The notes: generated from the sequence alone by a model not told the origin. 64,000 nt of DNA from Hymenobacter sp. H14-R3 (GCF_030063445.1 NZ_JASITD010000015.1:1-64000); one strand, 5' to 3'; counted from the first letter of the stretch, positions 35,707 to 44,356 are shown. Program-made: numbers and translations.

Positions 35707-35998
35707 GCACTCGGCCAGCCGTGGGCTGTACGCAGGTACTCCGCAGCCATTCGTGCATGGTTTCATTGGTCCAGCCCTTCTCAGTCCACTGGGCATCAAA
35801 CAAATCGGCTGCCCGCTCGGCATAATACAGGCCGATAAGGTGCCGGATATCGGCCAACTCTTGGAGTGATACCGGGCGACCCAGTAACGTAGCCAACTCG
35901 GCGGAACTAGCCGGCGCAAATTACCTGCTGGCAGTCTTTTCCAAGATTATCGCCTGAATTTCCTGCGCACTTATTTCTACTGAGCTGGGCAGCGACAC
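35672..35998 (-). pseudogene. Antitoxin partner of the PIN toxin, interrupted by TAA
   Basis: A GTG-started frame (35998) reads MSLPSSVEISAQEIQAIILE-KTASR, then meets TAA at 35921-35923, and continues in the same frame with FAPASSAELATLLGRP and RHLIGLYYAERAADLFDAQW before TEKGWTNETMHEWLR. The last block (YYAERAxDxxDxxWxEKGWTNETMxEWL) is typical of the small antitoxins that precede PIN toxins in Bacteroidota. The 3' end overlaps the toxin start, the usual coupling. With the toxin also broken, the pair is inert. Confidence 0.6.
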
Positions 35999-36050
35999 CG
36001 TCTATCTGTTTTGTAAGTGTGAATTACGTAAGTCGCTCACTTAATGTGTC

Positions 36051-36737
36051 TTACTTTGGACGCCGAAACAGCCGCCCCGCCAGCAGCGTGCCCACGGCCA
36101 GCAACGACCCCACCGCTACGCGCCGCCAGCGCTTGGTGGCGGGCGCCTCATACGCCTGACCGCCGGCCAGCCCGGCCGTTACGGCGTTGAGTGCTTTCAC
36201 CTTAGCGGCGAAGTCGCCGGCCAGCCGGCCCCGAATGACGGTCATTTGCTGCAATACGTCGTCCAACTCGTCGGGCAGGGTTTCTTCGAGCACGGCGCGC
36301 ACGCGTTTGGCTACGGTGGGCGACTTGCCGTTGGTGGAAATGGCCACTTTGAGCTGGCCTTTCTGCACCACGGAGGAGAGATAGAAATCGCAGAGGTCAG
36401 GCGTGTCGGCTACGTTCACGAGCAGGCGGCGGGCGCGGGCGGCGGCTTTGATGCGGCGGTGCAGGGCCGGGTCGTCGGTGGCGGCGAAGACGATATCGGC
36501 GGCGTCGAGGTCGGTTTCCTGCCAACCGCGCGCTACCAGGCGCAGGCGCGGGTGCTGGGCAACTACTGCGCGCAGTTCGGGCAAGAAGCTGAGGCTGACG
36601 ATAGTGACGGCCGTTTCGGGGCTGCTGCGCAGGATGGCAGTGAGCTTTTCGAGGCCCACGTTGCCGCCGCCTACTAGCAATACGCGCAGGTTTTCGAGCT
36701 TGAGAAAGGCGGGAAAAAGAGGGTTTTGAGCAGACAT
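36051..36737 (-). CDS. Precorrin-2 dehydrogenase/ferrochelatase (siroheme synthase N-domain)
   Basis: A 228-residue Met8/CysG-N-like enzyme that oxidises precorrin-2 to sirohydrochlorin with NAD+ and may insert iron to give siroheme. The Rossmann motif VLLVGGGNVGLEKL is at residues 19-32, and VNVADTPDLCDFYLSSVV near 107-124 and AISTNGKSPTVAKRVR near 132-147 are family blocks. A hydrophobic C-terminal segment (VAVGSLLAVGTLLAG) near 208-222 is unusual for the family and suggests membrane attachment. It lies 61 bases downstream of the DUF4202 gene on the same strand. Siroheme serves sulfite or nitrite reductase, neither of which is in the window. Confidence 0.87.
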   Translation of the reverse strand: MSAQNPLFPAFLKLENLRVLLVGGGNVGLEKLTAILRSSPETAVTIVSLSFLPELRAVVAQHPRLRLVARGWQETDLDAADIVFAATDDPALHRRIKAAARARRLLVNVADTPDLCDFYLSSVVQKGQLKVAISTNGKSPTVAKRVRAVLEETLPDELDDVLQQMTVIRGRLAGDFAAKVKALNAVTAGLAGGQAYEAPATKRWRRVAVGSLLAVGTLLAGRLFRRPK

Positions 36738-36798
36738 TTTTTCAGGAATAGAAAATAAACAGTTACGATTTGGCTGAGCCTGGCGCAGCCTGTAAAAG

Positions 36799-37389
36799 CT
36801 AGCCCAGCGCTTTGCCGATAATGGCCAGCGCCTCGGGCGTGAAGGGCAGTTGCAAGGCCAGCGCGTGGCCGCGCTCCGTCATTTTGGGCCAGGTTTTCCG
36901 CATTATTTCAATTATCTTCTCCTCGGGGTGCTGGGCGGCGAAGGGCAGGAAATAATATTCCAGAAATACCAGGCAGATAACGTCTTCCAGCAGCTGCATC
37001 TCGGGGTCGTCCTTCAGGCGTAGCTTTTGTAGCAACTGCTGCACCCGCTCGATGGTGGCCAGCTCGTAGCCGGCCTGGGCCATGAGCTGGCCGGCCAGCT
37101 CGGCGTGGTATTTCTTGAGCGCGTTGCGCCACTGGTGGTAGCCGGGGCGCGTCAGGGGGAATTCGGCCCGTGGAATGGCCCAGCGCCTGATGTGCTGGGC
37201 GCGGGCGGCCAGCTGCACAGCCTCGGGCGCATCGGGGGCCACGCGGGCCAGGCCGGCGCTCATGCGCTGGGCGTAGAGCACTTCTTTGGCAATGGGCTGG
37301 CCCGCGGCGTCGGTTTCGAGGTTGAGGTCTTCGCTGTTGGCAGCGTCAAACAGACGGAAGGTTTCGGCCAGACGGGAAGTATTAGGCAT
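36799..37389 (-). CDS. DUF4202 family protein
   Basis: A 196-residue protein of the DUF4202 family: RLAETFRLFDAANSEDLNLE at the start, then AQHIRRWAIPRAEFPLTRPGY near 103-123, and LLEDVICLVFLEYYF near 151-165. The His, Arg and Asp/Glu residues in these helices suggest an HD-like all-helical enzyme fold, but no activity is known. The family is often found next to assimilatory sulfite/nitrite reductase and siroheme genes, and here the siroheme gene follows it, so a role in sulfur or nitrogen assimilation is likely. Confidence 0.8.
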   Translation of the reverse strand: MPNTSRLAETFRLFDAANSEDLNLETDAAGQPIAKEVLYAQRMSAGLARVAPDAPEAVQLAARAQHIRRWAIPRAEFPLTRPGYHQWRNALKKYHAELAGQLMAQAGYELATIERVQQLLQKLRLKDDPEMQLLEDVICLVFLEYYFLPFAAQHPEEKIIEIMRKTWPKMTERGHALALQLPFTPEALAIIGKALG

Positions 37390-37421
37390 AAGTATTTGTA
37401 GTACTGATAGTTAATAAAATA

Positions 37422-38651
37422 TCAGCGGTTGGCTACCGAGCTGGCTTCAGGTAGCGGCAGGTCTTCACGCAGCAGCGCCCGCACGGCCGAGAGGGGTAGA
37501 AACACGCGTACTTCGCCCTGGGCATAGGAGGCGATTTCGTAGGGCTGGTAAATAAAAACGACGCCACCCACCGTCAAAAAAACGTTGTGCGTCACGGGCA
37601 TTTGGCTCACAAACAGGCCTTTACCGAGCGGGGTGCCGGGCGCCAGGCCCACTAGGGGGCGCACAGCCTGGCCCAACAGCTTGGGCAGCTGAGCCGCGGC
37701 GGTGGGCCTAAAAATATCGTTGTAGCGCAGGCGGCGGCCAGTGCGTAGGTCGTAGCTGGCGGCCAGGGTACCGTTCTGCCCGTGGGCCCCGCCGGTGTAT
37801 AAGTAGCTGAAAAAGCCCAGGCTCAGCAAGTTACCCTGCTGGTGCAGCACGTAGGTGGCTGCCTGATTGGCGTAGTTGAGGGTGGCCGACGGGCGCTCGT
37901 CGGGGCTGGTGGCGGCTAGCACATCGGCCACGTCTTCGCGGTATTCTTGGTAAAACGTGTCGCGCTGCTGCTTGAAAAGCGCGGGCAGCGTAGTTGCGGC
38001 CAGGGTGCTAAGGGTATCGCCGCGCAAATCGCGCAAGATGTTGGCCTGCAAGGTCTGGCACACGGCGGCAGCTCCACCAGTCGGTACCAGCGCTTGCAGG
38101 CTGAAGCGGGCCTTCGGCGACTCCAGGTCTTCCGGGTACGCGGCCAGCGAATCGGCCAGGTAGCGCACGGCAAACGTGAGGCTGCCGGCCGGCGGGGCCA
38201 CTAGCCGCAGGCGCACGGCCTGCCCCTGCAGCAGGCCTGCCAGGCCGCCGCCCGGCTGCCGCCGCAAGCGCCAAACCGGGCCGTTACCGGTAGGGCCAGC
38301 CCCGTGCTCTGGGCTGAGGTCGGCCAGCACGAGGCTGTCGGGCGAGCTGGGTTGGCTCTGCACTTCATAGGGGTGGCCATCGGGGCCATAGTAGCTGCCG
38401 TGGCTGCTGGGGCCAGCCGCATCATAGAGGGGCTGCGGAGCCGCAACGAGGTGCAGCGTAATGCTGTCGGCCTGGCCGGGTAGCAGCCCCCGATACACTT
38501 GGTAGGCCGTGCCGGGCGAGTTGGCTATGGGCTGGCTAGCAGTCTTTTGGCCGGCCGGTGCCTGGGTAGTGGCCGCCGGGGTAGAGGTGGTGGGCGGGTT
38601 GCAGGCGGCCAGGCTGAGCAGCCCAGCCAGGGCCAGAAGGGAGGTTTTCAT
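37422..38651 (-). CDS. DUF3298/DUF4163-domain lipoprotein
   Basis: A 409-residue lipoprotein. ATG at 38651 starts the signal MKTSLLALAGLLSLAAC with the lipid-bearing Cys17. After a Thr/Pro/Ala-rich linker, the C-terminal half shows the DUF4163-DUF3298 pair found in RsiV-like proteins: LSLGFFSYLYTGGAHGQNG near residue 280, LRTGRRLRYNDIF near 305, and the last strand VRVFLPLSAVRALL. RsiV proteins bind lysozyme and restrain a sigma factor in Firmicutes. No sigma factor lies nearby, and most Bacteroidota members have no known role. Confidence 0.8.
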   Translation of the reverse strand: MKTSLLALAGLLSLAACNPPTTSTPAATTQAPAGQKTASQPIANSPGTAYQVYRGLLPGQADSITLHLVAAPQPLYDAAGPSSHGSYYGPDGHPYEVQSQPSSPDSLVLADLSPEHGAGPTGNGPVWRLRRQPGGGLAGLLQGQAVRLRLVAPPAGSLTFAVRYLADSLAAYPEDLESPKARFSLQALVPTGGAAAVCQTLQANILRDLRGDTLSTLAATTLPALFKQQRDTFYQEYREDVADVLAATSPDERPSATLNYANQAATYVLHQQGNLLSLGFFSYLYTGGAHGQNGTLAASYDLRTGRRLRYNDIFRPTAAAQLPKLLGQAVRPLVGLAPGTPLGKGLFVSQMPVTHNVFLTVGGVVFIYQPYEIASYAQGEVRVFLPLSAVRALLREDLPLPEASSVANR

Positions 38652-38848
38652 GCCGCAAAAGAACGGGGCAGCCCACGATTGCCAGCTGCCTGCGCGCCCG
38701 GGCGCTGTCGGAAAGCCTGAGTCGTTAGCCAATGTTAACCAAGCAGCTAGCCTATCCACTATAAAATTTGGGCATTGTTAGTCTTTCGCTTTAGCTGAGC
38801 CGTAAGTACAGGGCATTCTCTTTCCATTCCCGTTCCTTTTCTTTTTAT

Positions 38849-39769
38849 ATGAACTTCATTAAAGCAGGCAGCGACGCTGCCGGAAAACCAGTAGAAATCA
38901 ATTATGTAGACTACGGCCAGGGCAAGCCCGTGGTACTTATTCACGGCTGGCCCCTCGACTTGCAGTCGTGGGAATTTCAACTGGCCGAATTGCCGCTGCA
39001 CGGCGTGCGCGTGATTGCCTACGACCGCCGCGGCTTTGGCAAGTCGTCGAAGCCCTGGGACGGCTACAACTATGACACGCTGGCCGACGACCTGAAGGCC
39101 GTGCTCGATGAGTTAAATCTGCAAGACGTAACCCTCGTAGGCTTCTCGATGGGCGGCGGCGAAGTGGCCCGCTACATGAGCCGCCACCAAGGCGCGCGCG
39201 TGAGCAAAGTAGTGTTTATCAGCTCCGTAACGCCTTACTTGTTGAAGACCGACGGTAACCCCGATGGGGTTGACAAATCAACCTTCGATGGCATGATTGA
39301 GGGTATAGGCAAGGACCGCCCCGGCTTCCTGGCCGATTTCGGCAAAGCTTTCTACGGCGTGGGTGTGTTGAGCCACCCCGTGAGCCAGCCTATGCTGGAC
39401 TGGAGCCAGAGCATTGCGCTGCAAGCCACGCCCCGCGCCACCACCGAGTGCGCCAAAGCATTCAGCGACACCGACTTTCGCCAGGACTTGCAGGGTATTA
39501 AAGTGCCCACGCTGTTCATCCATGGTGATGCCGACAAAACGGTACCCCTCGAGAACAGCGCCCAGCGCGCTGTTAAGCTAGTAGCTGGTGCCCAGCTGGT
39601 GGTGTACGGTGGCGAGCCCCACGGCCTGAACGTAACGGCCAAGGACCGCCTCAACCGCGACTTGCTCACCTTCCTCAGCGGCCAGCCGGTGCGGGATAAT
39701 TTTGATGCCGACGGCCCAGAGGCCATGCCCCGCCGCGCTGAAAACGGCTCTGCTACGGCCACGTATTAA
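38849..39769 (+). CDS. Alpha/beta-hydrolase, chloroperoxidase-like
   Basis: A 306-residue alpha/beta-hydrolase close to non-heme chloroperoxidases and arylesterases. VVLIHGWPLDLQSWE near residues 30-44 holds the oxyanion loop, GFSMGGGEVARYMSRH near 99-114 the nucleophile Ser, FIHGDADKTVPLENS near 222-236 the acid Asp, and GEPHGLNV near 252 the catalytic His. The sequence keeps all parts of the triad. Such enzymes hydrolyse esters or make peracids. It has no signal peptide and is cytoplasmic. It stands alone and ends in a very strong terminator. Confidence 0.9.
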   Translation: MNFIKAGSDAAGKPVEINYVDYGQGKPVVLIHGWPLDLQSWEFQLAELPLHGVRVIAYDRRGFGKSSKPWDGYNYDTLADDLKAVLDELNLQDVTLVGFSMGGGEVARYMSRHQGARVSKVVFISSVTPYLLKTDGNPDGVDKSTFDGMIEGIGKDRPGFLADFGKAFYGVGVLSHPVSQPMLDWSQSIALQATPRATTECAKAFSDTDFRQDLQGIKVPTLFIHGDADKTVPLENSAQRAVKLVAGAQLVVYGGEPHGLNVTAKDRLNRDLLTFLSGQPVRDNFDADGPEAMPRRAENGSATATY

Positions 39770-39785
39770 TTGACTGATAGTTAAC

Positions 39786-39824
39786 AAAAAAGGGCTTCCC
39801 GCTACGTAGCGGGAAGCCCTTTTT
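39786..39824. terminator. Bidirectional terminator
   Basis: A nearly perfect palindrome, AAAAAGGGCTTCCCGCTAC followed at once by its complement, with A- and T-runs at the edges. It serves the hydrolase gene (stop at 39769) and the convergent HNH gene (stop at 39838). Confidence 0.9.
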
Positions 39825-39837
39825 GCGTTTCGCCCGG

Positions 39838-40332
39838 TTAGCCCAGGTAGGCGTGCCAGTTCTGGTCGAGGGTGCCGGCCGAGAGCTTGAGAAAGCCCGC
39901 CAGGGTGGGCTTCTTGGGCTGAGTACGCAGCGGCATGTTGGCCTCGGAGGGGGTGCGCTGGCCTTTGGCGTGGTTGCAGCGCGAGCAGGCCGCCACGAGG
40001 TTGGTCCAGCCCGAATCGCCGCCGCGCGAGCGGGGCATCACGTGGTCGAGGGTCAGCGTTTTGGTTGAGCCGCAGTACTGACACTCGTACTGGTCGCGCT
40101 TGAAAATATTGTGGCGGCTGAGGGCAATGCCCTTGTAGGGCACCCGCACGTAGCGCGCCAGCCGAATGATGCTGGGCTTGGGAAAGGCTTGCGAAATCGT
40201 GCGCAGCACCCCGTGCTCCGATTTGGCTACCATTTCCGCTTTATCCAGGAATAATAATACGAATGCCTTCTGCACGCTGCATAAGGTGATGGCGGTGTAA
40301 TCGCCATTGAGTACGAGCACTTTCTGGTCCAT
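39838..40332 (-). CDS. HNH endonuclease
   Basis: A 164-residue HNH nuclease. Two zinc-binding CxxC pairs frame the active site: YECQYCGS near residues 82-89 and CSRCNHAKGQ near 116-125. Between them LTLDHVMPRSRGG carries the catalytic His. The N-terminal part (VLVLNGDYTAITLCSVQKAF) is typical of the widely conserved Bacteroidota and cyanobacterial HNH protein of this length. That family is usually chromosomal, single-copy and not in a phage or restriction locus; its cellular role is unclear. The gene is downstream of lepB but separated by a terminator. Confidence 0.9.
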   Translation of the reverse strand: MDQKVLVLNGDYTAITLCSVQKAFVLLFLDKAEMVAKSEHGVLRTISQAFPKPSIIRLARYVRVPYKGIALSRHNIFKRDQYECQYCGSTKTLTLDHVMPRSRGGDSGWTNLVAACSRCNHAKGQRTPSEANMPLRTQPKKPTLAGFLKLSAGTLDQNWHAYLG

Positions 40333-40387
40333 ATACGATAGCGAAAACTAGCAGACTGCAAGCTACTAGGTTTCATGCACATGAACA

Positions 40388-40418
40388 AAAAACCCCAGCC
40401 GAATAATTCCGGCTGGGG
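40388..40418 (-). terminator. Terminator of the lepB transcript
   Basis: CCCCAGCCG pairs with CGGCTGGGG across a 7-base loop (40393-40418). On the minus strand it runs into TTTTTTG. It lies between lepB and the HNH gene, next to a family A palindrome. Confidence 0.8.
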
Positions 40419-40421
40419 CTT

Positions 40422-40486
40422 GTAGCGTGGACTTTGTAGTCCGCGTTTTGGCTGCTGCAAACGCGGACTCACAAAGTCCACGCTAC
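40422..40486. repeat. Intergenic palindrome, family A
   Basis: Arms 40422-40449 and 40459-40486 of 28 bases, beginning GTAGCGTGGACTTTGTAG, with a single slip. Each arm also holds the shorter inverted pair GGACT/AGTCC. It lies 6 bases after the lepB stop codon. Confidence 0.82.
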
Positions 40487-40492
40487 CTCCGC

Positions 40493-41644
40493 TTAGTCGA
40501 TGGTATGGAGCAGGCGGTTCCAGCGCACTTTGTGCCAGGCATCGCCGAAGGGGTCGAGCGAGAGCCAGATGAGCACGGCCTTGCCCACTACGTGGTCTTC
40601 GGGCACGAAGCCCCAGAAGCGCGAGTCCTCCGAGTTGTGGCGGTTGTCGCCCATCATGAAGTAGTAGTTCTGCTTGATGGTGTAGCTGGTGAGCGGCTGG
40701 CCATTCTGCGTAATCATGCCATCCTTCCAGCTGATGTTGGTGTTGTGCTCGTACTGGCCCACTATTTTGTAGTAAATCGCGGCGTTGCCGGGCGTGAGCG
40801 CAATGGTCTGGCCCTTTTTGGGCACCGGCAGCGGGCCGTAGCTATCAAGCTGCCACTTGCGCTGCACGGCGCTCATGGCCCCCGAGCCGTGGAAATCGGC
40901 CACGTCGGGGAAGAGCAGCACGCCAGGCGCAGTCACGGTCAGCGACTTCACGTAGGGCTGCTTTTTGAAGAACTCGGCCACCGGGGCGGGGCAGCTGATG
41001 AAGTAGCCCAGCTTACCAGTTTCGGGGTCGGTGCCGGCGGCGGGCATGCCGTCGGGCTGGTCGTAGTCCACCACACCTTGCTCGTGCAGGGCCTGGCGTA
41101 CCTCGTCGTTGGGCGTTTCTACCTCCAGGAAGTAGGTGGTTTGGGGCGAGCCGCCAATGGCGCCGGGCTTGCCGTTGAGGAAAATCTCGCCGTTGCGAAT
41201 TTGCAGCGTGTCGCCCGCAATGGCAATGCAGCGCTTGATGTAGTTGGTGCGCAGGTCGGCCGGGTACTGCGCCTCGTGCGGCACGTGAAACACCACCACG
41301 TCGTTGCGCTTAATCGAGCTAAAGCCCGGCAGGCGGTAGGTGGGCAGCTGAATGGCGTCGGAATAGCTCTTGATATTGAGAATCGGCACCGTTTGGTGGG
41401 TGAGGGGCACCTGCAACGGCGTTTGGGGCGTAATGGGCCCGTAGTGCAACTTGCTCACAAACAGGTAGTCGCCCACCAGCAGCGAGTGCTCCATGCTCGG
41501 CGACGGGATAACGTAGGCCTCAAACGTGGCCCAGCGAATGAGCGTGGCCGCGATAACCGCAAACAGCAGCGAATCGAACCACTCGCGGCTTTTGGTTTTG
41601 GGCGGCCGGGGTGGGGCAGTAGGGTCGGTTTTGCGAAAAAGCAT
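40493..41644 (-). CDS. lepB: Signal peptidase I
   Basis: A 383-residue type I signal peptidase, which cuts Sec and Tat signal peptides on the outer face of the inner membrane. One N-terminal helix (SLLFAVIAATLIRWATFEAY near 25-45) precedes box B, IPSPSMEHSLLVGDYLFVSK, with the catalytic Ser near 50. The catalytic Lys is in NYIKRCIAIAGDTLQI near 134, and MGDNRHNSEDSRFWGFV near 340 is box E. A long insert between boxes D and E makes it larger than the E. coli enzyme, as usual in Bacteroidota. It is the last gene of the parA-parB-DUF5683-dapB-lepB run. Confidence 0.95.
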   Translation of the reverse strand: MLFRKTDPTAPPRPPKTKSREWFDSLLFAVIAATLIRWATFEAYVIPSPSMEHSLLVGDYLFVSKLHYGPITPQTPLQVPLTHQTVPILNIKSYSDAIQLPTYRLPGFSSIKRNDVVVFHVPHEAQYPADLRTNYIKRCIAIAGDTLQIRNGEIFLNGKPGAIGGSPQTTYFLEVETPNDEVRQALHEQGVVDYDQPDGMPAAGTDPETGKLGYFISCPAPVAEFFKKQPYVKSLTVTAPGVLLFPDVADFHGSGAMSAVQRKWQLDSYGPLPVPKKGQTIALTPGNAAIYYKIVGQYEHNTNISWKDGMITQNGQPLTSYTIKQNYYFMMGDNRHNSEDSRFWGFVPEDHVVGKAVLIWLSLDPFGDAWHKVRWNRLLHTID

Positions 41645-41691
41645 GAAACGGGACGGCGGGCGTTACCCAGCCAGTAGAATATCCAACAAAT

Positions 41692-41746
41692 AAACGGCTT
41701 AGCCCGTCATTGCGAGCCTGCGAAGCCATGACGGGCTAAGCCGTTT
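41692..41746. repeat. Intergenic palindrome with TGCGAGC loop
   Basis: Perfect 19-base arms (41692-41710, AAACGGCTTAGCCCGTCAT, and 41728-41746) around the loop TGCGAGCCTGCGAAGCC. The last base overlaps the dapB stop codon (41746-41748). The loop resembles the CATTGCGAGC motif seen in many bacterial dispersed repeats and relates to family B. Confidence 0.8.
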
Positions 41747-42468
41747 CACAGGCCCAGCAATTCTTTCATGCCGAACACGCCGTGGCGGCCGGGCAGCCAC
41801 TCGGCGGCTAGCAGCGCGCCCAGGGCAAAGCCTTCGCGCGAGTGGGCCTCGTGGCGCAGCTCGATGGTGTCGGCGCTCGATACGTAGCGTACCTCGTGGG
41901 TGCCCACTACCTCGCCACGCCGCTCGCTGAGTATCGCTAGCTCGTGCGGGGCCTGGGCGGGGGCATTGCGCCAGGTGGTTTTGGCCGGGAAATTCTCCAT
42001 AATGCCGTGGGCCGCCGTGAGGGCCGTGCCGCTGGGCTGGTCTACCTTGTGCACGTGGTGAATCTCGGTCATCTGCACGTCGTAGCCGGCCGCAAACTGG
42101 TTCATCTTGGCCGCCATATACTCGTTGAAGTGGAAAAACAGATTCACGCCCACGCTGTAGTTGGAGGCGTAAAACAGCGCTCCGTTGGTGTCCTGCACCA
42201 ACTGGCTGGCCTCGTCAAACTGGTGCAGCCAGCCCGTGGAGCCGCACACCACCGGCAGGCCCTGGCGCAGGCAAGCCGCCACGTTGGCAAACGCCGCCTC
42301 TGGATGCGTAAACTCAATGGCTACGTCGACCTGCGCGGGGGTGAAGTCCTCGATGCGCTGGGTACCCGTTTGGTGGTCCACCACGCCCGCGATTTCGTGG
42401 CCCCGGCTGGCGGCCAGGCCGGCAATAGTCTGGCCCATTTTACCGTAGCCGATGAGGAGTATTTTCAT
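41746..42468 (-). CDS. dapB: 4-hydroxy-tetrahydrodipicolinate reductase
   Basis: A 240-residue DapB, which reduces the dehydration product of 4-hydroxy-tetrahydrodipicolinate with NAD(P)H in lysine and diaminopimelate synthesis. The Rossmann motif LLIGYGKMGQTIAG is at residues 4-17, FTHPEA near 53, and the substrate-binding EIHHVHKVDQPSGTAL near 136-151 has the family's conserved His pair and Lys. The protein is shorter than in E. coli (273) but normal for Bacteroidota. The place between DUF5683 and lepB is conserved in this phylum. Confidence 0.95.
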   Translation of the reverse strand: MKILLIGYGKMGQTIAGLAASRGHEIAGVVDHQTGTQRIEDFTPAQVDVAIEFTHPEAAFANVAACLRQGLPVVCGSTGWLHQFDEASQLVQDTNGALFYASNYSVGVNLFFHFNEYMAAKMNQFAAGYDVQMTEIHHVHKVDQPSGTALTAAHGIMENFPAKTTWRNAPAQAPHELAILSERRGEVVGTHEVRYVSSADTIELRHEAHSREGFALGALLAAEWLPGRHGVFGMKELLGL

Positions 42469-42492
42469 GCTAATTACTTGTTAAGCAACAAG

Positions 42493-43245
42493 TTATTTTA
42501 AGCTTAAGGTCAAGGCTATGCCGCCCGCAGGCACCACCTGGCCGGGTACCGGCAGCAGCGTGGGCTGCCAGTTCAGCGAGAGGTTGTCGCTCACGTCGAA
42601 GTCGTGCAGGTGGGCATCCACCACGGCATCCAGTATTTGCAGCGAATAGCCCAGCGCGCTGATGAGGATGGCCAAATCGCGGTAGCTGCGGTAGCCGGTG
42701 AGGTTATTGTAAACGTTCGTTAGGGACGTTTCCTTGCGGGCATTCGGATAATCATCCTTATTCAGGTAGCTGGTAAGCGGTAAAGGATTTGTCGTGGCCG
42801 GAATTGCACGAACTATGTAGTATGCCTCCCGGTATTCGATGTAGCGGCTTTGCTGGAAATAAACCCAGTAACCTAGGCCACCCACCATGCCGTACACAAT
42901 GGGCAGCTTCCAATACTTCTTATTGTAAATCTGCCCACCGCTAGGTGCAAGCGCCAGAATGCCAGCCTTTTGCGGACGCGTTAGGTGCAGGCCGAAAAGC
43001 CGTTCGGTGCGCTTAGCCGAGTCAGCGGCGGCCAGGGCGCGCCGCTCCTTTTTGGTAGGCTTGCGGCGGACGGTGGCCGTGTCGGGGCGCACCAGCACGG
43101 GCGCCGCGGGGTTGATTTCCAGCGGGTTGGTGGCGGTGGGTATTTGGGCCAGGGCCGGGCGCGCCCCGGCCAGCAGCAGCACGAAACCCAGCAGCCAGCC
43201 GCAACGGGCGGGCCACTGGCCCAGAAAAAGCAAGGAGTTCTTCAT
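42493..43245 (-). CDS. DUF5683 membrane/envelope protein
   Basis: A 250-residue protein with a signal or anchor (WLLGFVLLLAGARPALAQ near 17-34), a charged linker rich in Lys/Arg (VRRKPTKKERRALAAADS), and the DUF5683 region: AGILALAPSGGQIYNKKYWKLPIVYGMVGG near residues 94-123, with two membrane helices, and LAILISALGYSLQILDAVVDAHLHDFD near 190-216. The function is unknown. The family sits between parB and dapB in many Bacteroidota, as here, so it is probably a core envelope protein. Confidence 0.87.
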   Translation of the reverse strand: MKNSLLFLGQWPARCGWLLGFVLLLAGARPALAQIPTATNPLEINPAAPVLVRPDTATVRRKPTKKERRALAAADSAKRTERLFGLHLTRPQKAGILALAPSGGQIYNKKYWKLPIVYGMVGGLGYWVYFQQSRYIEYREAYYIVRAIPATTNPLPLTSYLNKDDYPNARKETSLTNVYNNLTGYRSYRDLAILISALGYSLQILDAVVDAHLHDFDVSDNLSLNWQPTLLPVPGQVVPAGGIALTLSLK

Positions 43246-43287
43246 AAGTAAGCCGCTAACGCCGACCGGCGATTGGTAGTGCGGTAC

Positions 43288-44268
43288 CTATGCAGGTTGC
43301 AGAATATGCAGAATGCGTTGCATGTCCTCCACCGAATCGAAGGATATTTTGATTTCGCCGCGGCCCTGGGCCCCGGGGCGCAGCTGCACCTTCGAGCCAA
43401 AGTGGTCGGTGAGCTGGCGCTCGGTGCGGCGCAGTTCGGCCACGGGCACCACGGGCGCAGCCGCGGGCTGGGGGCTGGCGGAGTTGGGGGCTTCGGCGCG
43501 GCCGTAGCCGTTGCGCACCAGCTCCTCGATGCGGCGCACCGAGAGGTCTTCGGCCACAATGCGGCGGTAGAGGTCTACTTGCAGCTGCGGGTCTTCGATG
43601 GTGATGAGGGCGCGGGCGTGGCCCATGCCAATAACCGAGTCGCGCAGGCCAATCTGGATGCTGGGCGGCAGCTTTAGCAGGCGCAGGTAGTTGGTGACGG
43701 TCGAGCGGTTTTTGCCCACCCGCTCGCCCAGGTCCTCCTGGCGCAGGCTGCACTCGCTGAGCAGGCGCTGGTAGCTGAGCGCAATTTCAATCGCGTTGAG
43801 GTTTTCGCGCTGGATGTTCTCGATGAGCGCCATTTCCAGCATCTGCTGGTCATCGGCCTTGCGCACGTAGGCCGGAATGGTGTCGAGGCCGGCCAGCTTA
43901 CTGGCTTGCAGGCGGCGCTCGCCCGAGATGAGCTGGTAGGAGTTGGTACCCAGCTGGCGCACCGTTACGGGCTGGATAATGCCCTGAATCTTAATGCTAT
44001 CGGCCAGCTCGGCCAATGATTCCTGGTCGAAGTGCGTGCGGGGCTGGTAGGGGTTTGCCTCAATGTGGCCCACCGGAATCAGGCCCACCGAGCTCACGGG
44101 GTTGGGGGTGGAGGCAAGGAGGTGCTCGCTGGGTTTGTCGTAGCTGCCCTCAATAAGGGCGTTGAGGCCCCGGCCCAGGCCACCAAGGCGGCGCTTGGCC
44201 ACGCTGGCCGCGCCAGGGTTGGCGTTCAGGGCCGCCTGGATTTTATCGTTATTCTTCTCTACAGACAT
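43288..44268 (-). CDS. parB: Chromosome-partition protein ParB
   Basis: A 326-residue ParB/Spo0J, which binds parS, spreads on DNA by CTP-dependent clamping and works with ParA in chromosome segregation. The N-terminal domain has IEANPYQPRTHFDQESLAEL near 81-100 and the CTP-binding box ISGERRLQASKLAGL near 131-145. The helix-turn-helix follows (QEDLGERVGKNRSTVTNYLRL near 193-213). The C-terminal dimer domain starts near 285 after a Pro/Ala-rich linker. ATG at 44268 (MSVEKNNDKIQ) is chosen over an upstream in-frame ATG. Two small genes separate it from parA. Confidence 0.94.
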   Translation of the reverse strand: MSVEKNNDKIQAALNANPGAASVAKRRLGGLGRGLNALIEGSYDKPSEHLLASTPNPVSSVGLIPVGHIEANPYQPRTHFDQESLAELADSIKIQGIIQPVTVRQLGTNSYQLISGERRLQASKLAGLDTIPAYVRKADDQQMLEMALIENIQRENLNAIEIALSYQRLLSECSLRQEDLGERVGKNRSTVTNYLRLLKLPPSIQIGLRDSVIGMGHARALITIEDPQLQVDLYRRIVAEDLSVRRIEELVRNGYGRAEAPNSASPQPAAAPVVPVAELRRTERQLTDHFGSKVQLRPGAQGRGEIKISFDSVEDMQRILHILQPA

Positions 44269-44356
44269 CTTGGCAAGGGTCTGGGGGCCGAAAGGCCGGC
44301 CCGCCCAGAACTTCAAAATTACGGACTAGGGGGCGAAGGGCAAGCCTTTGCCAAAT

